Positions 17,362 to 25,929 of a stretch of DNA of 64,000 bases are shown here, piece by piece. Position 1 is the first letter of the stretch, and each line of letters starts with the position of its first letter. The DNA is from Gordonia bronchialis DSM 43247 (GTDB lineage: Bacteria > Actinomycetota > Actinomycetes > Mycobacteriales > Mycobacteriaceae): the NCBI RefSeq assembly GCF_000024785.1, contig NC_013441.1, positions 930,001-994,000 of the forward strand. The letters are read 5' to 3'. The notes under the pieces were generated by a model that worked only from the letters and a program-made list of their open reading frames with translations, was not told the DNA's origin and did not search any database. Position numbers and translations under genes: made by a program.

Positions 17362-18633
17362 TCAGCTCACCGACAACGCAATCCACAACGCCACCACGGC
17401 GGCGACAAGCGTCGGCGGGACGGTCAGCAGGCCGAGCGTGAGGTATTGCCGGGACGTCGGGGAACCGGTGTGGCGGTGCATGATGTCGCGCCACAGCAGG
17501 TTGGCCAAGGACCCGAAGTAGGCGAGATTGGGGCCGATGTTCACACCCAGCAGGACGGCGAGCACCACCCCGGGACGGTCAGCGACGAGCGGTACCAGCA
17601 GCAGGGTCGCGGGCAGGTTGTTGAGCAGGTTCGCGAGTATCGCGGCCAGGGCGGCGACGGCGAGCAACGTGAGAAGGCTTGTGCCGGAGGGGATGAGGTG
17701 GGCCACCCCGTCGCCGACGGGGCCCTCCCGGACGGGCAGGATGATGATGCCGAGCGCCGCGACGAAGGCGAGGAACGGGAGATTGACCGCGCGCAGACTC
17801 GACCGCAGGGTGGGCAGCGGTGTGCGTAGCAGGGACGGGATCAGCATCGCCGCGGCACCGATCCACGCGATCGCATAGAGCGGAACACCGAGCGGTTCGG
17901 CCACCACGAAGGCGACCAGTAGGCACGTCAGTGCAGTCAACGCCGCGACCGGGGCGGGCGGATCGTCGGACACGTCGTCTCCACTGTCCACCGGAGCATG
18001 CAGGGGTGCGGCGAGCTGGTCGGCGAAGTACCAGCGGAAGATCAGGTACTCCACCACGATCGCCGCGATCCAGGGGGCCACCATCAGCCCGGTGAAATGC
18101 ACGAATCCCAGGCCGGTGGCCGAAAAGGCCAGCAGATTGGTCAGATTGGAAACGGGCATCAGCGTCGACGCTGAGTTGGCGAGGTGATCGCTGGCATATC
18201 CCACCGGCGCGACACGGGCACCGACCCGACGCGCGGTCAGCACCGCGACGGGGGTCAGCAGCACGATGGTGGTGTCGATGGAGAGCACCGCGGTGGTGAT
18301 GGCCGCTGCGACGAAGACGATGCCGAGCAGCCGGGTGGGGGAGCCGCGGCTGCGTCGGGCCAGCACCGAGCCGACCCAGGCGAACACCCCAGAACGGGCA
18401 CAAACGTCGGCCACCACCAGCATCGCCGCCAGGAACGCGATCGTGGGTCCCATGAAGGTGAGTTCGTCGTCGGCGGCGTGCACATCGGTGAGGCCGAGGA
18501 GCAGGAGGAGGCCGGCGGCGGGAACCGCGACCACCGCGGCCGGGACACGGCGTAAGGCGACGGTCGCGACGATGACCACCACCAGAATCGTGAGGGCGAC
18601 GATGGCCCCTGCGACGCTGTCGGTGGTGAGCAC
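17362..18633 (-). CDS. ArsB/NhaD (ion transporter superfamily) permease
   Basis: 423 residues with about 11 hydrophobic segments. SIDTTIVLLTPVAVLTARRVG and the second-half NLLNNLPATLLLVPL are the paired hairpin signatures of ArsB/SLC13-type carriers, and GYASDHLANSASTLMPVSNLTNLL matches the ArsB-like substrate region. The cargo (anion, arsenite or Na+/H+) is not predictable. GTG start at 18633, 17 bp after the upstream MFS gene, so the two transporters are probably cotranscribed. Convergent with the synthetase gene. Confidence 0.8.
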   Translation of the reverse strand: MLTTDSVAGAIVALTILVVVIVATVALRRVPAAVVAVPAAGLLLLLGLTDVHAADDELTFMGPTIAFLAAMLVVADVCARSGVFAWVGSVLARRSRGSPTRLLGIVFVAAAITTAVLSIDTTIVLLTPVAVLTARRVGARVAPVGYASDHLANSASTLMPVSNLTNLLAFSATGLGFVHFTGLMVAPWIAAIVVEYLIFRWYFADQLAAPLHAPVDSGDDVSDDPPAPVAALTALTCLLVAFVVAEPLGVPLYAIAWIGAAAMLIPSLLRTPLPTLRSSLRAVNLPFLAFVAALGIIILPVREGPVGDGVAHLIPSGTSLLTLLAVAALAAILANLLNNLPATLLLVPLVADRPGVVLAVLLGVNIGPNLAYFGSLANLLWRDIMHRHTGSPTSRQYLTLGLLTVPPTLVAAVVALWIALSVS

Positions 18634-18650
18634 CGTCGCAGGATACGCGG

Positions 18651-20348
18651 TCAGTCGAGTGCGTGATCCCCGGCCGGGTCGGACTCGCGCGGGGTCTCGT
18701 CGCCGGTCTGGTCGCCGGTCTGGTCGTCACCGTCGTCGAGTCCGGGAAGGACGTCGACGACGCGTCTCGGGGTGAACCAGAACAGCACGACGGCGCCGAC
18801 GATCAGCACCGAACCCAGCACCACGCAGGCCTGATTCATCGGATGGACAAAGGCCTGCTGGGCGCCGTCGGCGAGTCGCGCGGCGAGCGGAGCGGCCTCG
18901 GCGGGCAGTCGTGCGATGACCTCGGTGGCCTCGGCCAGCGACTTCGAGATGCCGCCGGCCACCTGATCGGCGCCGTCGATGAGCGCCTGCCCGCCGGCCA
19001 CGTCCCCGGCGGCGATCCGCTGTTCACCGGCCGCGGTCAGCTGGTCGCGGGCCAGGTCGGCGGTGCCGGTGATCCGCGACGAATAGCCGGCTGCAAGGAT
19101 GCTGCCGGCCAGGGCGATGCCGATCGCCGCGCCCAGTTCGCGCGCGGTGTCGTTGACCGCCGATCCGACACCCTGGTTGTCCAGCGGAGTGTTCGACATG
19201 ATCGCGGTGGTCGACGGTGCGGTCGCGATGCCGATCCCGGTCGCGCAGATCGCGATCATCCACACCGACTGCCAGTACACGTCGTAGTCGACGACGCCGA
19301 GCAGGACCATCCCGATGCCGGCGATGAGGATGCCGCCGCCCAGGACGAAGCGCAGCGAATGGAATCGGACGGCGAGCCAGTTGCCGAGCAGGCCGAAGGT
19401 TACGGTTCCGGCCACCATCGGCATCAGCGCGAGCGCCGACTGCAGCGCGGTGAAGCCGAAGACGAGCTGCAGGCGCTGCAGGTAGAGGTAGAACACGGCG
19501 AACGACGCGAAGAACTGCAATGCCACCGAGAGCGCGCCGGCGCCGAAGGCGCGGTTGGTGAACAGCCGGACGTCGAGCAGTTTGTGCGGCCGGCGCAGCT
19601 CGATGACACAGAACAGAACGCCGCACAGCGCACCTCCGATGAGCGCGACCAGGACCAATGGGTCGTCCCAGCCGCGGTGCGGTGCCTCCAGCAGGCCGAG
19701 CACCACACCGGTGACGGCCACGACGGAGGTGATGGAGCCGGGGAAATCGAAGGGATCCGGGTCGCGGTCCTTGGAGGTGCCGATGGTGAGGCAGAGCAGT
19801 GCGGTCAGGGTCGCCGAGATGGCGAAGGTGATGAAAATCGAATGCCAGGAGAAGAACTCGAGCAGCAGCCCGGTGACGAAGAACCCGGCGATGGCGCCTG
19901 CGCCGGCGACCGCCGCCCAGATGCTGATCGCGATGGGACGACGCTCTGCCGGAACACCCGAGGTGATCAGCGACAGCGTCGTGGGCATGATGAGCGCGGC
20001 CGCCGCGCCGGCCAGGCATCGGGTGGCGATCAGCTCGGTGGGACCCGAGACCCAGATCGCCACCAGCGACGCGACGGCGAACAGGATCAGACCGGCGATG
20101 AGAACACCGCGCCGTCCGACCCTGTCGCCGACGGCGCCGGCCGGCAGCAACAGCGCCGCGAGTGTGAGCGTGTAGCCGTCGATGATCCAGGTCATCTGCC
20201 CGGCGTCGGCCCCGGTGTGGATGGCGATCTGCGGCAACGCGGTGTTGAGCGCGGCCATGGCGGCGACCACCATGCTCACCGCGGAACACGCGATCAGGAT
20301 CAGCCAGGCCGACCGCAGATCCATCCCGCCGATGGTCCGACGCGTCAT
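18651..20348 (-). CDS. MFS drug transporter, DHA2 (14-TMS, EmrB/QacA) family
   Basis: About 565 residues: MTWIIDGYTLTLAALLLPAGAVGDRVGRRG (TM2, loop 2-3 motif), LAGAAAALIMPTTLSLI, and AATAPSTTAIMSNTPLDNQGVGSAVNDTARELGAAIG, the motif C-like region of DHA2 exporters. A soluble loop between the last two TM helices (AAGEQRIAAGDVAGGQALIDG) is typical. ATG at 20348 with GGGGGTTGAGG is preferred to the TTG six bases earlier. A symmetrical control region lies upstream; no regulator is adjacent. Confidence 0.88.
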   Translation of the reverse strand: MTRRTIGGMDLRSAWLILIACSAVSMVVAAMAALNTALPQIAIHTGADAGQMTWIIDGYTLTLAALLLPAGAVGDRVGRRGVLIAGLILFAVASLVAIWVSGPTELIATRCLAGAAAALIMPTTLSLITSGVPAERRPIAISIWAAVAGAGAIAGFFVTGLLLEFFSWHSIFITFAISATLTALLCLTIGTSKDRDPDPFDFPGSITSVVAVTGVVLGLLEAPHRGWDDPLVLVALIGGALCGVLFCVIELRRPHKLLDVRLFTNRAFGAGALSVALQFFASFAVFYLYLQRLQLVFGFTALQSALALMPMVAGTVTFGLLGNWLAVRFHSLRFVLGGGILIAGIGMVLLGVVDYDVYWQSVWMIAICATGIGIATAPSTTAIMSNTPLDNQGVGSAVNDTARELGAAIGIALAGSILAAGYSSRITGTADLARDQLTAAGEQRIAAGDVAGGQALIDGADQVAGGISKSLAEATEVIARLPAEAAPLAARLADGAQQAFVHPMNQACVVLGSVLIVGAVVLFWFTPRRVVDVLPGLDDGDDQTGDQTGDETPRESDPAGDHALD

Positions 20349-20366
20349 CCTCAACCCCCGACTAGT

Positions 20367-20400
20367 CGTGTTGCGGTTTCGTTACCGCGACACGCGTGTC
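20367..20400. promoter_or_regulatory. Candidate operator upstream of the DHA2 exporter
   Basis: Two overlapping symmetries sit 19-52 bp upstream of the exporter start: CGTGTTGCGGT...ACCGCGACACG (10 of 11 arms paired, 6-bp centre) and the perfect palindrome GACACGCGTGTC at 20389-20400. This is the kind of site a TetR or MarR repressor of an efflux pump would use. No adjacent regulator gene supports the guess. Confidence 0.4.
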
Positions 20401-20514
20401 TCATGCACCTCTCAGCAATGCAACATGTGACACATTTATCACTGCAGTACCAACCCGGTGATCGCGGAACCACCGGACCGCGCTGATCCGGACAACCGAA
20501 AGTGGTGACAGGTC

Positions 20515-20655
20515 ATGGCCTCTCCCCAGGTCGCTCCTTCACAACGTACCGACTACTCACCTGCGCGCGTGCATGTTTGGCGTGTGCTGTCGATGCTCGC
20601 TGCGCTCGTCGCGATCGTCGTCGGCTTGCTCCTCATCGTGACCTCCGCCGCATAG
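20515..20655 (+). CDS. 46-aa single-TM small membrane protein
   Basis: A short ORF in the 310-bp gap between the DHA2 exporter and the DUF6918-like gene: ATG GCC TCT CCC CAG, polar N-terminus with VHVWRV, then a hydrophobic helix LAALVAIVVGLLLIVTSAA at the C-terminus. Codon use is GC-rich at third positions, as in real genes of this window. The ribosome binding site is weak (ACAGGTC). Function unknown; it could be a tail-anchored membrane peptide. Confidence 0.5.
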   Translation: MASPQVAPSQRTDYSPARVHVWRVLSMLAALVAIVVGLLLIVTSAA

Positions 20656-20664
20656 GCGGACGAT

Positions 20665-21096
20665 TCAGCTCGCGTGGCGCTCGATGGCGGCGCCGACGCG
20701 CGGCAGTGCGGCGATGACGTAGTTCTTCGCCTTGCCGCGTAGCGATCCGTACGCCTTCGCAAGCGCCGGCCGGGCCGAGTCCGCCTGATCGTCGGTGACC
20801 GTCAGCAGTGCCTCGGCGGCCGCGTCGCCGTTGGCCGCGAGATGCTCGCCGAAGCCGACACCTGCGGGCTTCGAGTCCCAGAACGGTGCGAGTGCCGCGA
20901 GGAAGTCGGGCAGCATCTGGTCGGTCGCATTGGCGACCACGCCCGGCTTGACCTTCTGCGCGGCCGCGTAGGCGGTCTTGACCGCAGCGCCGGAGAGGCC
21001 CTTCTGGTCGGCCACCTCGGCGTCGATCACCTCGACGAGATCGGCGACCACGGCGGGCCGGTCGGTCTCCAGCAGAGGCGTCAGCGAATCAGACAT
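20665..21096 (-). CDS. Small conserved actinobacterial protein (DUF6918-like)
   Basis: 143 residues from ATG 21096 (MSDSLTPLLETDRPAVVADLV), preceded by GAGAAGGAGT at good spacing; the longer reading upstream is not needed. It is a soluble helical protein with repeated DAEVADQKGLSGAAVKTAYAAAQKVKPGVV, which I recall from a family of short mycobacterial proteins of unknown role. It stands alone on its strand. Function unknown; the family name is from memory, not a search. Confidence 0.68.
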   Translation of the reverse strand: MSDSLTPLLETDRPAVVADLVEVIDAEVADQKGLSGAAVKTAYAAAQKVKPGVVANATDQMLPDFLAALAPFWDSKPAGVGFGEHLAANGDAAAEALLTVTDDQADSARPALAKAYGSLRGKAKNYVIAALPRVGAAIERHAS

Positions 21097-21320
21097 GTGT
21101 ACTCCTTCTCGACGGCCGGCGGCCGCGACGGTCAGCGAACGCGAACGGGTGCTACATCTTCTGACACGCCCGGTCGCGGTGAGTGGTCTCACCGTCGAAA
21201 AGTCTACGGGGGCCGACCTTCTGCGACGAGGCCAGCTCACTGCTCCAGAGGCCACCCGTGGTACCGGTACGGCAATGGCCGCCGGCGAACCGGCGGCCAT
21301 GTCACCTGGACGAGGGGTGA

Positions 21321-22105
21321 TCAGTACTTCTCGGACTGCCCACCGTCGATCGGGATGACGGTGGCGTTGATGAACGACGCCTCATCGGAGAGCAGGAAGG
21401 CGACGAGATGTCCGACCTCCTCGGGGCGTCCGAAGCGCTTCATCGGGTTGACGCTGACGAATTCGCGGCCGGCCTCTTCCCAGTTGTCGGCATCGATCTG
21501 CTTGAGCGAGGCCTCGACCATCGGCGTCATGATCGCACCCGGAGCGATGGCCTTGACGGTGATGCCGAACTGGCCGTACTCGATGCCCGAGTTGCGGGTG
21601 AGCCCGACGACACCGTGCTTGGCTGCGGCATAACCGGATTGGTTGCCGACACCGCGGATCCCGCCGACCGATGCGGTGTTCACCACGCTGCCCGAACCCT
21701 GCTTCTTCATCACGGCGAGTACATGCTTGAGGCCGAGGAACACGCCACGCAGGTTGATCGCGACGACCTTGTCGAATTCGTCGGTCCCGAAGTCCTCGGT
21801 GAGGTTCTGCTTGCCCTCGATGCCGGCGTTGTTGAAGAACCCGTCGATGCGTCCGAAGGTCTCGACGGTCTTCTCGACGTAGCGCACGACGTCCTCTTCG
21901 TTGCTCACGTCGGCAACCACGGTCAGCGTCTTGGCTGCGGGATTGACCTCACCGATCGCGGTGACGGTCTCGTTCAGCCCCTTCTCGTTGAGGTCGACGA
22001 GGCCGAGCGCACCGCCCTCGGCTGCCACTGCAGCGCGGCGGCGCGGCCGAGTCCGGACCCGGCACCGGTGATGAGGACGACCTTGTCGGTGAATCGTTCT
22101 GTCAT
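21321..22105 (-). pseudogene. Short-chain dehydrogenase/reductase with a one-base frameshift
   Basis: From ATG 22105 the frame reads MTERFTDKVVLITGAGSGLG (NAD-binding TGxxxGxG at 13-20) up to AAALQW, then shifts. The rest is an intact classical SDR: DVSNEEDVV, FNNAGIEG, the catalytic SVGGIRGVGNQSGYAAAKHG (Ser, Tyr, Lys) and the C-terminal IDGGQ. Adding one G near 22025 (TGGCAG to TGGGCAG) restores a 261-aa enzyme with WAAEGGALGL. No other damage is visible, so sequencing error is likely. It is divergent from a TetR gene with a palindrome between; substrate unknown. Confidence 0.82.
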
Positions 22106-22173
22106 GGGGGACACCTACTTTCGCTTCCGGTGGCCCGTCCCGACGGCGGGTCACGCATCACATTCCGTACAGT

Positions 22174-22205
22174 GGAAATAACGGAACACTACGTTTCGTT
22201 ATTCC
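22174..22205. promoter_or_regulatory. TetR-type operator between SDR and TetR genes
   Basis: An imperfect inverted repeat with arms GGAAATAACGGAAC (22174-22187) and, on the other strand, GGAATAACGAAAC, centred in the 104-bp divergent intergenic region and ending 5 bp before the tetR start. Position and symmetry suggest autorepression and control of the SDR gene by the neighbouring TetR protein. Confidence 0.65.
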
Positions 22206-22209
22206 GGGT

Positions 22210-22794
22210 GTGAGCGATCAGACACCGAACTCCGGCCGTGGACGTGGTCGGCCCCGCGATCCGGCGGTCGACCGGCGCATCCTGGCATCGGTCCGGCGCC
22301 TCGTCGATGACATCGGGTATCACGCCGTGACGATGGAGGCCATCGCCGCGGATGCCGGCGTGGGCAAGGCGTCGCTGTATCGGCGCTGGCCGTCGAAGGC
22401 GGCGGTGATCACCGAGGCCTTCGCCGACGATCTCGCGGCTCCGCCCGCCCCGGACACCGGATCGGTCCGCGGTGATGCGCTGGCGTTTCTGCACGGCGTG
22501 ATCGGCACGCTCACGCTGCTCGGTGGTCCGACGGTGGTCGCGGGCGCGCTGGCCGAGCGCGGCGAGGCCGGCCAGATCGAACTGGGCGACATCCTGCGGG
22601 CGCGGACGCCAGTGGGGCGAGAGATTCTGCGCCGGGGGATCATCCGTGGCGAACTCCCCGACGACCTTCCGTGCGATCTGATCGTCGACGAGTGGCTGGG
22701 CTTCGTCCTCTACCGGATCGTGTTCGCGCGCAGCGTTCCCGACGATGACGACCTGCGCGGCATCGTCGACATGTTGCCGATCAACGACGTGTGA
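22210..22794 (+). CDS. TetR-family regulator of the divergent SDR gene
   Basis: 194 residues beginning at GTG 22210. The N-terminal arm GRGRGRPRDPAV is followed by the HTH IAADAGVGKASLYRRWPSKAAVI (residues about 43-66), with the remainder being an AcrR-type C-terminal domain. The palindrome at 22174-22205 abuts its start, indicating self-regulation and control of the SDR gene. Its 3' end overlaps that of chsH3 by 14 bp in convergent orientation. Confidence 0.88.
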   Translation: MSDQTPNSGRGRGRPRDPAVDRRILASVRRLVDDIGYHAVTMEAIAADAGVGKASLYRRWPSKAAVITEAFADDLAAPPAPDTGSVRGDALAFLHGVIGTLTLLGGPTVVAGALAERGEAGQIELGDILRARTPVGREILRRGIIRGELPDDLPCDLIVDEWLGFVLYRIVFARSVPDDDDLRGIVDMLPINDV

Positions 22795-23644
22795 GGACCA
22801 CGTTCTGCAGGGCCGGGGCGTCGTCACGGTCGGCGACGGTCGTCGTGATGAGCAGACGGTCGTCGTCCTCCCAGGCATTGACATTGAGTGTCTCGCCGGG
22901 GAAAACGATGCCGGCGAAGGTCGTCGCGAAGTCCGCCACCGCTGACACGTCACCGCCGAGAAGCTCGTCGGTGACGGCGCGGCAGACGGTACCGTAGCTG
23001 CACAAGCCGTGAAGGATTGGCCGGGGAAAGCCTGCCCGAGAGGCGAACTCGGGGTCGGAGTGCAGGGGATTGCGATCACCGCACAGCCGGTACAGCAGGG
23101 CCTGCTGCGGCAGGGTGGGTACCACGATCCGGTGGTCGGGTTCGCGGTCGGGGTAGGCGATCTTCGACGAGGTGCCGCGCTCGCCGCCGAAGCCTCCCTC
23201 GCCCTTGGCGAAGATGGACGACCGTGCGGTCCAGAGGGGTTCGGCGTCGTCGTCGCTGGTGGTCACCGATTCCTGCACGATCACCGCGGCCGAACCCTTG
23301 TCCTGGAGTTCGGCAATCCGGGTGCGCGTGGTGGCCGTGCCGCCGGGCGGCAGCGGCCGATGGGCGGTGATCTGCTGGCTGCCGTGCACCACTTTCGCGA
23401 GGTCGATGTCGATGCCGGGGAAGGACACCCGGGGCGCCTCGGTGGCGTGGAAGGTCGCTGCGACGGTGGCGAAGGTGGGCAGCACCTTCGGCTTTGCGTC
23501 GTCGACGTAGGCGAGGCCGGTGGTGTCGAGCGGATCGGCCGCCGCACCCACCGCGAGGTGATACAGCGCCACATCCGACGGCGTCCAGGAGAAGCTGACC
23601 TCGGGCAGTTGCGCGCCGAGGGCGACGGACGGATCGATCGGCAT
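22781..23644 (-). CDS. chsH3: ChsH3/Hsd4B-like double-hotdog enoyl-CoA hydratase
   Basis: 287 residues, two fused hotdog domains. The active MaoC signature lies in the second: LLYRLCGDRNPLHSDPEFASRAGFPRPILHGLCSYG (about 183-218), with D and H of GDRNPLHSD. Proteins of this size and layout beside kstD correspond to Rv3538 (ChsH3), the hydratase of an earlier steroid side-chain cycle. It starts 3 bp after the kstD stop, so both come from the KstR-controlled kstD promoter. Confidence 0.85.
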   Translation of the reverse strand: MPIDPSVALGAQLPEVSFSWTPSDVALYHLAVGAAADPLDTTGLAYVDDAKPKVLPTFATVAATFHATEAPRVSFPGIDIDLAKVVHGSQQITAHRPLPPGGTATTRTRIAELQDKGSAAVIVQESVTTSDDDAEPLWTARSSIFAKGEGGFGGERGTSSKIAYPDREPDHRIVVPTLPQQALLYRLCGDRNPLHSDPEFASRAGFPRPILHGLCSYGTVCRAVTDELLGGDVSAVADFATTFAGIVFPGETLNVNAWEDDDRLLITTTVADRDDAPALQNVVLTRR

Positions 23645-23647
23645 GGG

Positions 23648-25384
23648 TTAGGCTCCTGTCGATGGTGTTGCGGCGCTTGCAGTTTTCGAGGTCGCAGCGG
23701 CGCAGTCGAGCGCCGCGAGGTAACCGAAGACCATGGCGGGTCCGATGGTCGCCCCCGGTCCGGCATAGGTGTGACCCATCACCGGTGCGCTGGTGTTGCC
23801 GGCCGCGTACAGGCCCTCGATGACCGATCCGTCGGCGCGCAGGGCGCGGCCGGTGGCGTCGGCGTCGATGCCGCCCTTGGTGCCGAGGTCGCCGGGAACC
23901 ATCTTGACCGCATAGAACGGCGCCTTGACCAGGGCGCCGAGGCTCGGGTTGGGCTTGTTGGTGATGTCGCCGTAGTAGTGGTCGTAACCGCTTTCGCCGC
24001 GGCGGAAGTCCTCGTCGACGCCGCTGCGCGCAAACCCGTTGAACCGCTCGGTGGTTGCGGCCAGCGCGTCGGCGGGAACCCCGATCTTCTCGGCCAGTTC
24101 GGCGATGCTGCCGGCCTTGACCACCACGCCCGATTCGAACCACTTCTTCGGAAGTGGTTGACGCGCATTGATTCCCGCGAACAGATACCGGTTGCGGCAG
24201 CGCTGGTCGAAGATCATCCAGGCCGGGACGTTCTCCCCGGGACCCTCGCCCTGACCGAAGTCGCCGCCGTACATCCGGTGCACGGCTTCGACGTAGGGCA
24301 GCGACTCGTTCATGAAGCGTTCGCCGCGCATGTTGACGATGAAGGTGCCCGGCACCGACCGCTCGGAGAGCGCAAACCACGGCCCGCGCGGCAGCGGGAT
24401 CGTCGGACCCCACCAGGCGTCGTCCATATGCGAGACCGCGGCGCCGATCTTGAGGCCGGCATTGATGCCGTCACCGGTGTTCGACGTCGCGCCGGTGGTC
24501 CAGTCCGATCCGATCGGTTCGCGCTGATACTTCTTGCGCATCTCCGCGTTGTGCTCGAATCCGCCGCACGCCAGGATGACACCGCGGCGGGCGTGCAGGT
24601 TGATCTCGGCGCCGTCGGCTTCGGCGATCACACCGGTGACGCGACCGTTCTCGGTGACGAGGTCCTTGAGGCCGGTGTTGAACCTGATCGGTACGCCGGC
24701 GGCACGGACGCCGAGGAGCAGTTCGGCGGCGAGCGCGGCACCCATCGCGATGTTCTTCTTGCCGCGGCTGCGTGCCCAGAAGAATCGTCCGGCGACCTTG
24801 GCCATCCGGCCGATGCCCCGGGGGTGACGCATCCCGATGTTGAGCCAGCGGTAGTCCGACTGCAGCACCACCATGTTCAGGGGCGCCTTGGTGTACTGCG
24901 GGTGCAGGGTCTTGAGGTCGTCGCCGAGGCGGCTGGCGTCGAAGGGGCGTGGCTCGATGGACCGTCCGCCGAGCCGTCCGCCGGGGGCCTCGGGATAGTA
25001 GTCGGAGTAGTTCTTGACCCACTCGAGGTCGAGCGGTGCGTGCGCCATCAGGAAGTCGAGGGCCTCGGGTCCCCGGTCGATGTAGGCGTCGATGCGGTCG
25101 GCGGGGGCATGTTCGCCGATGATCGCGTGCACGTACTCGCGCGCTTTCTCGACGCTGTCGTCGACGCCGTCGCGCTTGAGCACCGAGTTGTTGGGAATCC
25201 ACACGCCGCCACCCGACCGCGACGTCGAGCCACCCCAGTACGGCGACTTCTCGATCAGCACGGTGCTGAGGCCCTTGGCGGCCGCGGTGATGGCCGCGCT
25301 CATGCCGGCCGCCCCGGCGCCCACAACGATGACGTCGTAGGTCTCCGGTTCGGTGCCTTGTGCTGGTTGGGTCGCGTCGGCCAT
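23648..25384 (-). CDS. kstD: 3-ketosteroid delta1-dehydrogenase KstD
   Basis: 578 residues from ATG 25384 (MADATQPAQGTEPETYDVIV), chosen because GAAGGGGA lies just upstream and the ORF extension to 25414 would run into the operator. The FAD-binding VVGAGAAGMSAAITAAAKGLSTVLIEKS begins at 20; WGGSTSRSGGGVWIPNN and the C-terminal GLYAAGNTSAPVMGHTYAGPGATIGPAMVFGY are KstD hallmarks. KstD introduces the C1-C2 double bond in 3-ketosteroids; together with KshA this opens ring B. Two KstR operators precede it. Confidence 0.92.
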   Translation of the reverse strand: MADATQPAQGTEPETYDVIVVGAGAAGMSAAITAAAKGLSTVLIEKSPYWGGSTSRSGGGVWIPNNSVLKRDGVDDSVEKAREYVHAIIGEHAPADRIDAYIDRGPEALDFLMAHAPLDLEWVKNYSDYYPEAPGGRLGGRSIEPRPFDASRLGDDLKTLHPQYTKAPLNMVVLQSDYRWLNIGMRHPRGIGRMAKVAGRFFWARSRGKKNIAMGAALAAELLLGVRAAGVPIRFNTGLKDLVTENGRVTGVIAEADGAEINLHARRGVILACGGFEHNAEMRKKYQREPIGSDWTTGATSNTGDGINAGLKIGAAVSHMDDAWWGPTIPLPRGPWFALSERSVPGTFIVNMRGERFMNESLPYVEAVHRMYGGDFGQGEGPGENVPAWMIFDQRCRNRYLFAGINARQPLPKKWFESGVVVKAGSIAELAEKIGVPADALAATTERFNGFARSGVDEDFRRGESGYDHYYGDITNKPNPSLGALVKAPFYAVKMVPGDLGTKGGIDADATGRALRADGSVIEGLYAAGNTSAPVMGHTYAGPGATIGPAMVFGYLAALDCAAATSKTASAATPSTGA

Positions 25385-25409
25385 GGATGTCCCCTTCGTG
25401 CGCCGCGGG

Positions 25410-25423
25410 TGCAACGTGTTCTA
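25410..25423. promoter_or_regulatory. KstR operator 1 upstream of kstD
   Basis: TGCAACGTGTTCTA matches TnnAACnnGTTnnA. It begins 26 bp upstream of the kstD ATG, next to its ribosome binding site, a position suited to direct blockage of transcription. It is the exact reverse complement of the second site at 25432. Confidence 0.87.
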
Positions 25424-25431
25424 CCCCAAAT

Positions 25432-25445
25432 TAGAACACGTTGCA
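25432..25445. promoter_or_regulatory. KstR operator 2 upstream of kstD
   Basis: TAGAACACGTTGCA matches the KstR consensus and is the exact reverse complement of operator 1, with centres 22 bp apart (about two helical turns). The arrangement would let two KstR dimers sit on one face of the DNA. The next 126 bp up to the IS element hold no gene that I can support. Confidence 0.87.
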
Positions 25446-25638
25446 GAAATGCTGCGCCAGGGGTGGCTTGCCGTGGGTTCGAGCTCTGGTTGTGCCGCCG
25501 GGTGCGAGCTGGTTGACCAGTGTCATGTGTTCAGTTGAATTGCGCGTGCTGTATCCGAAACACCGTGGCGTGTCCCCAGTGAACCGGCCCGGGTGGTTTT
25601 AGAGTCCTGATTGCCCTGATGAGGGCGAAGAAGGGACG

Positions 25639-25929
25639 ATGAAGAACATGGCAGGACGGAAGCGTCATTCGGCGGAGGACATCGTGCGCAAGCTGCGCCG
25701 GGCCGACGAACTGGCCGCGGAAGGCAAGACCGGCGAGGAGATCGCCGCCGACCTCGAGGTGTCGGCAGCGACCTTGTACAACTGGCGCCGCCAGTACGGC
25801 GGTATGGACGGCGACGCCGCGAAGGAACTCAAAGAACTACGCGAGCAGAACAACCGACTGAAGCGACTGCTCGCCGATGCCGAGTTGGAGAAAGACGCGC
25901 TGCGGGAGATCGCCAGGGGAAAATTCTGA
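25639..25929 (+). CDS. IS3-family transposase OrfA
   Basis: 96 residues: HTH of the IS3 OrfA type (KRHSAEDIVRKLRRADELAAEGKTGEEIAADLEVSAATLYNW), then a leucine-zipper coiled coil (ELKELREQNNRLKRLLADAELEKDALREI). The 3' end GGGGAAAATTC followed by TGA is a plausible slippery region for the -1 frameshift that makes the OrfAB fusion transposase in this family. Confidence 0.9.
   Translation: MKNMAGRKRHSAEDIVRKLRRADELAAEGKTGEEIAADLEVSAATLYNWRRQYGGMDGDAAKELKELREQNNRLKRLLADAELEKDALREIARGKF

Noticed and set aside
20419..20432. KstR-like sequence TGCAACATGTGACA upstream of the DHA2 exporter
   Set aside because: The second half-site reads GTG instead of GTT, and no steroid gene follows; judged a chance partial match.
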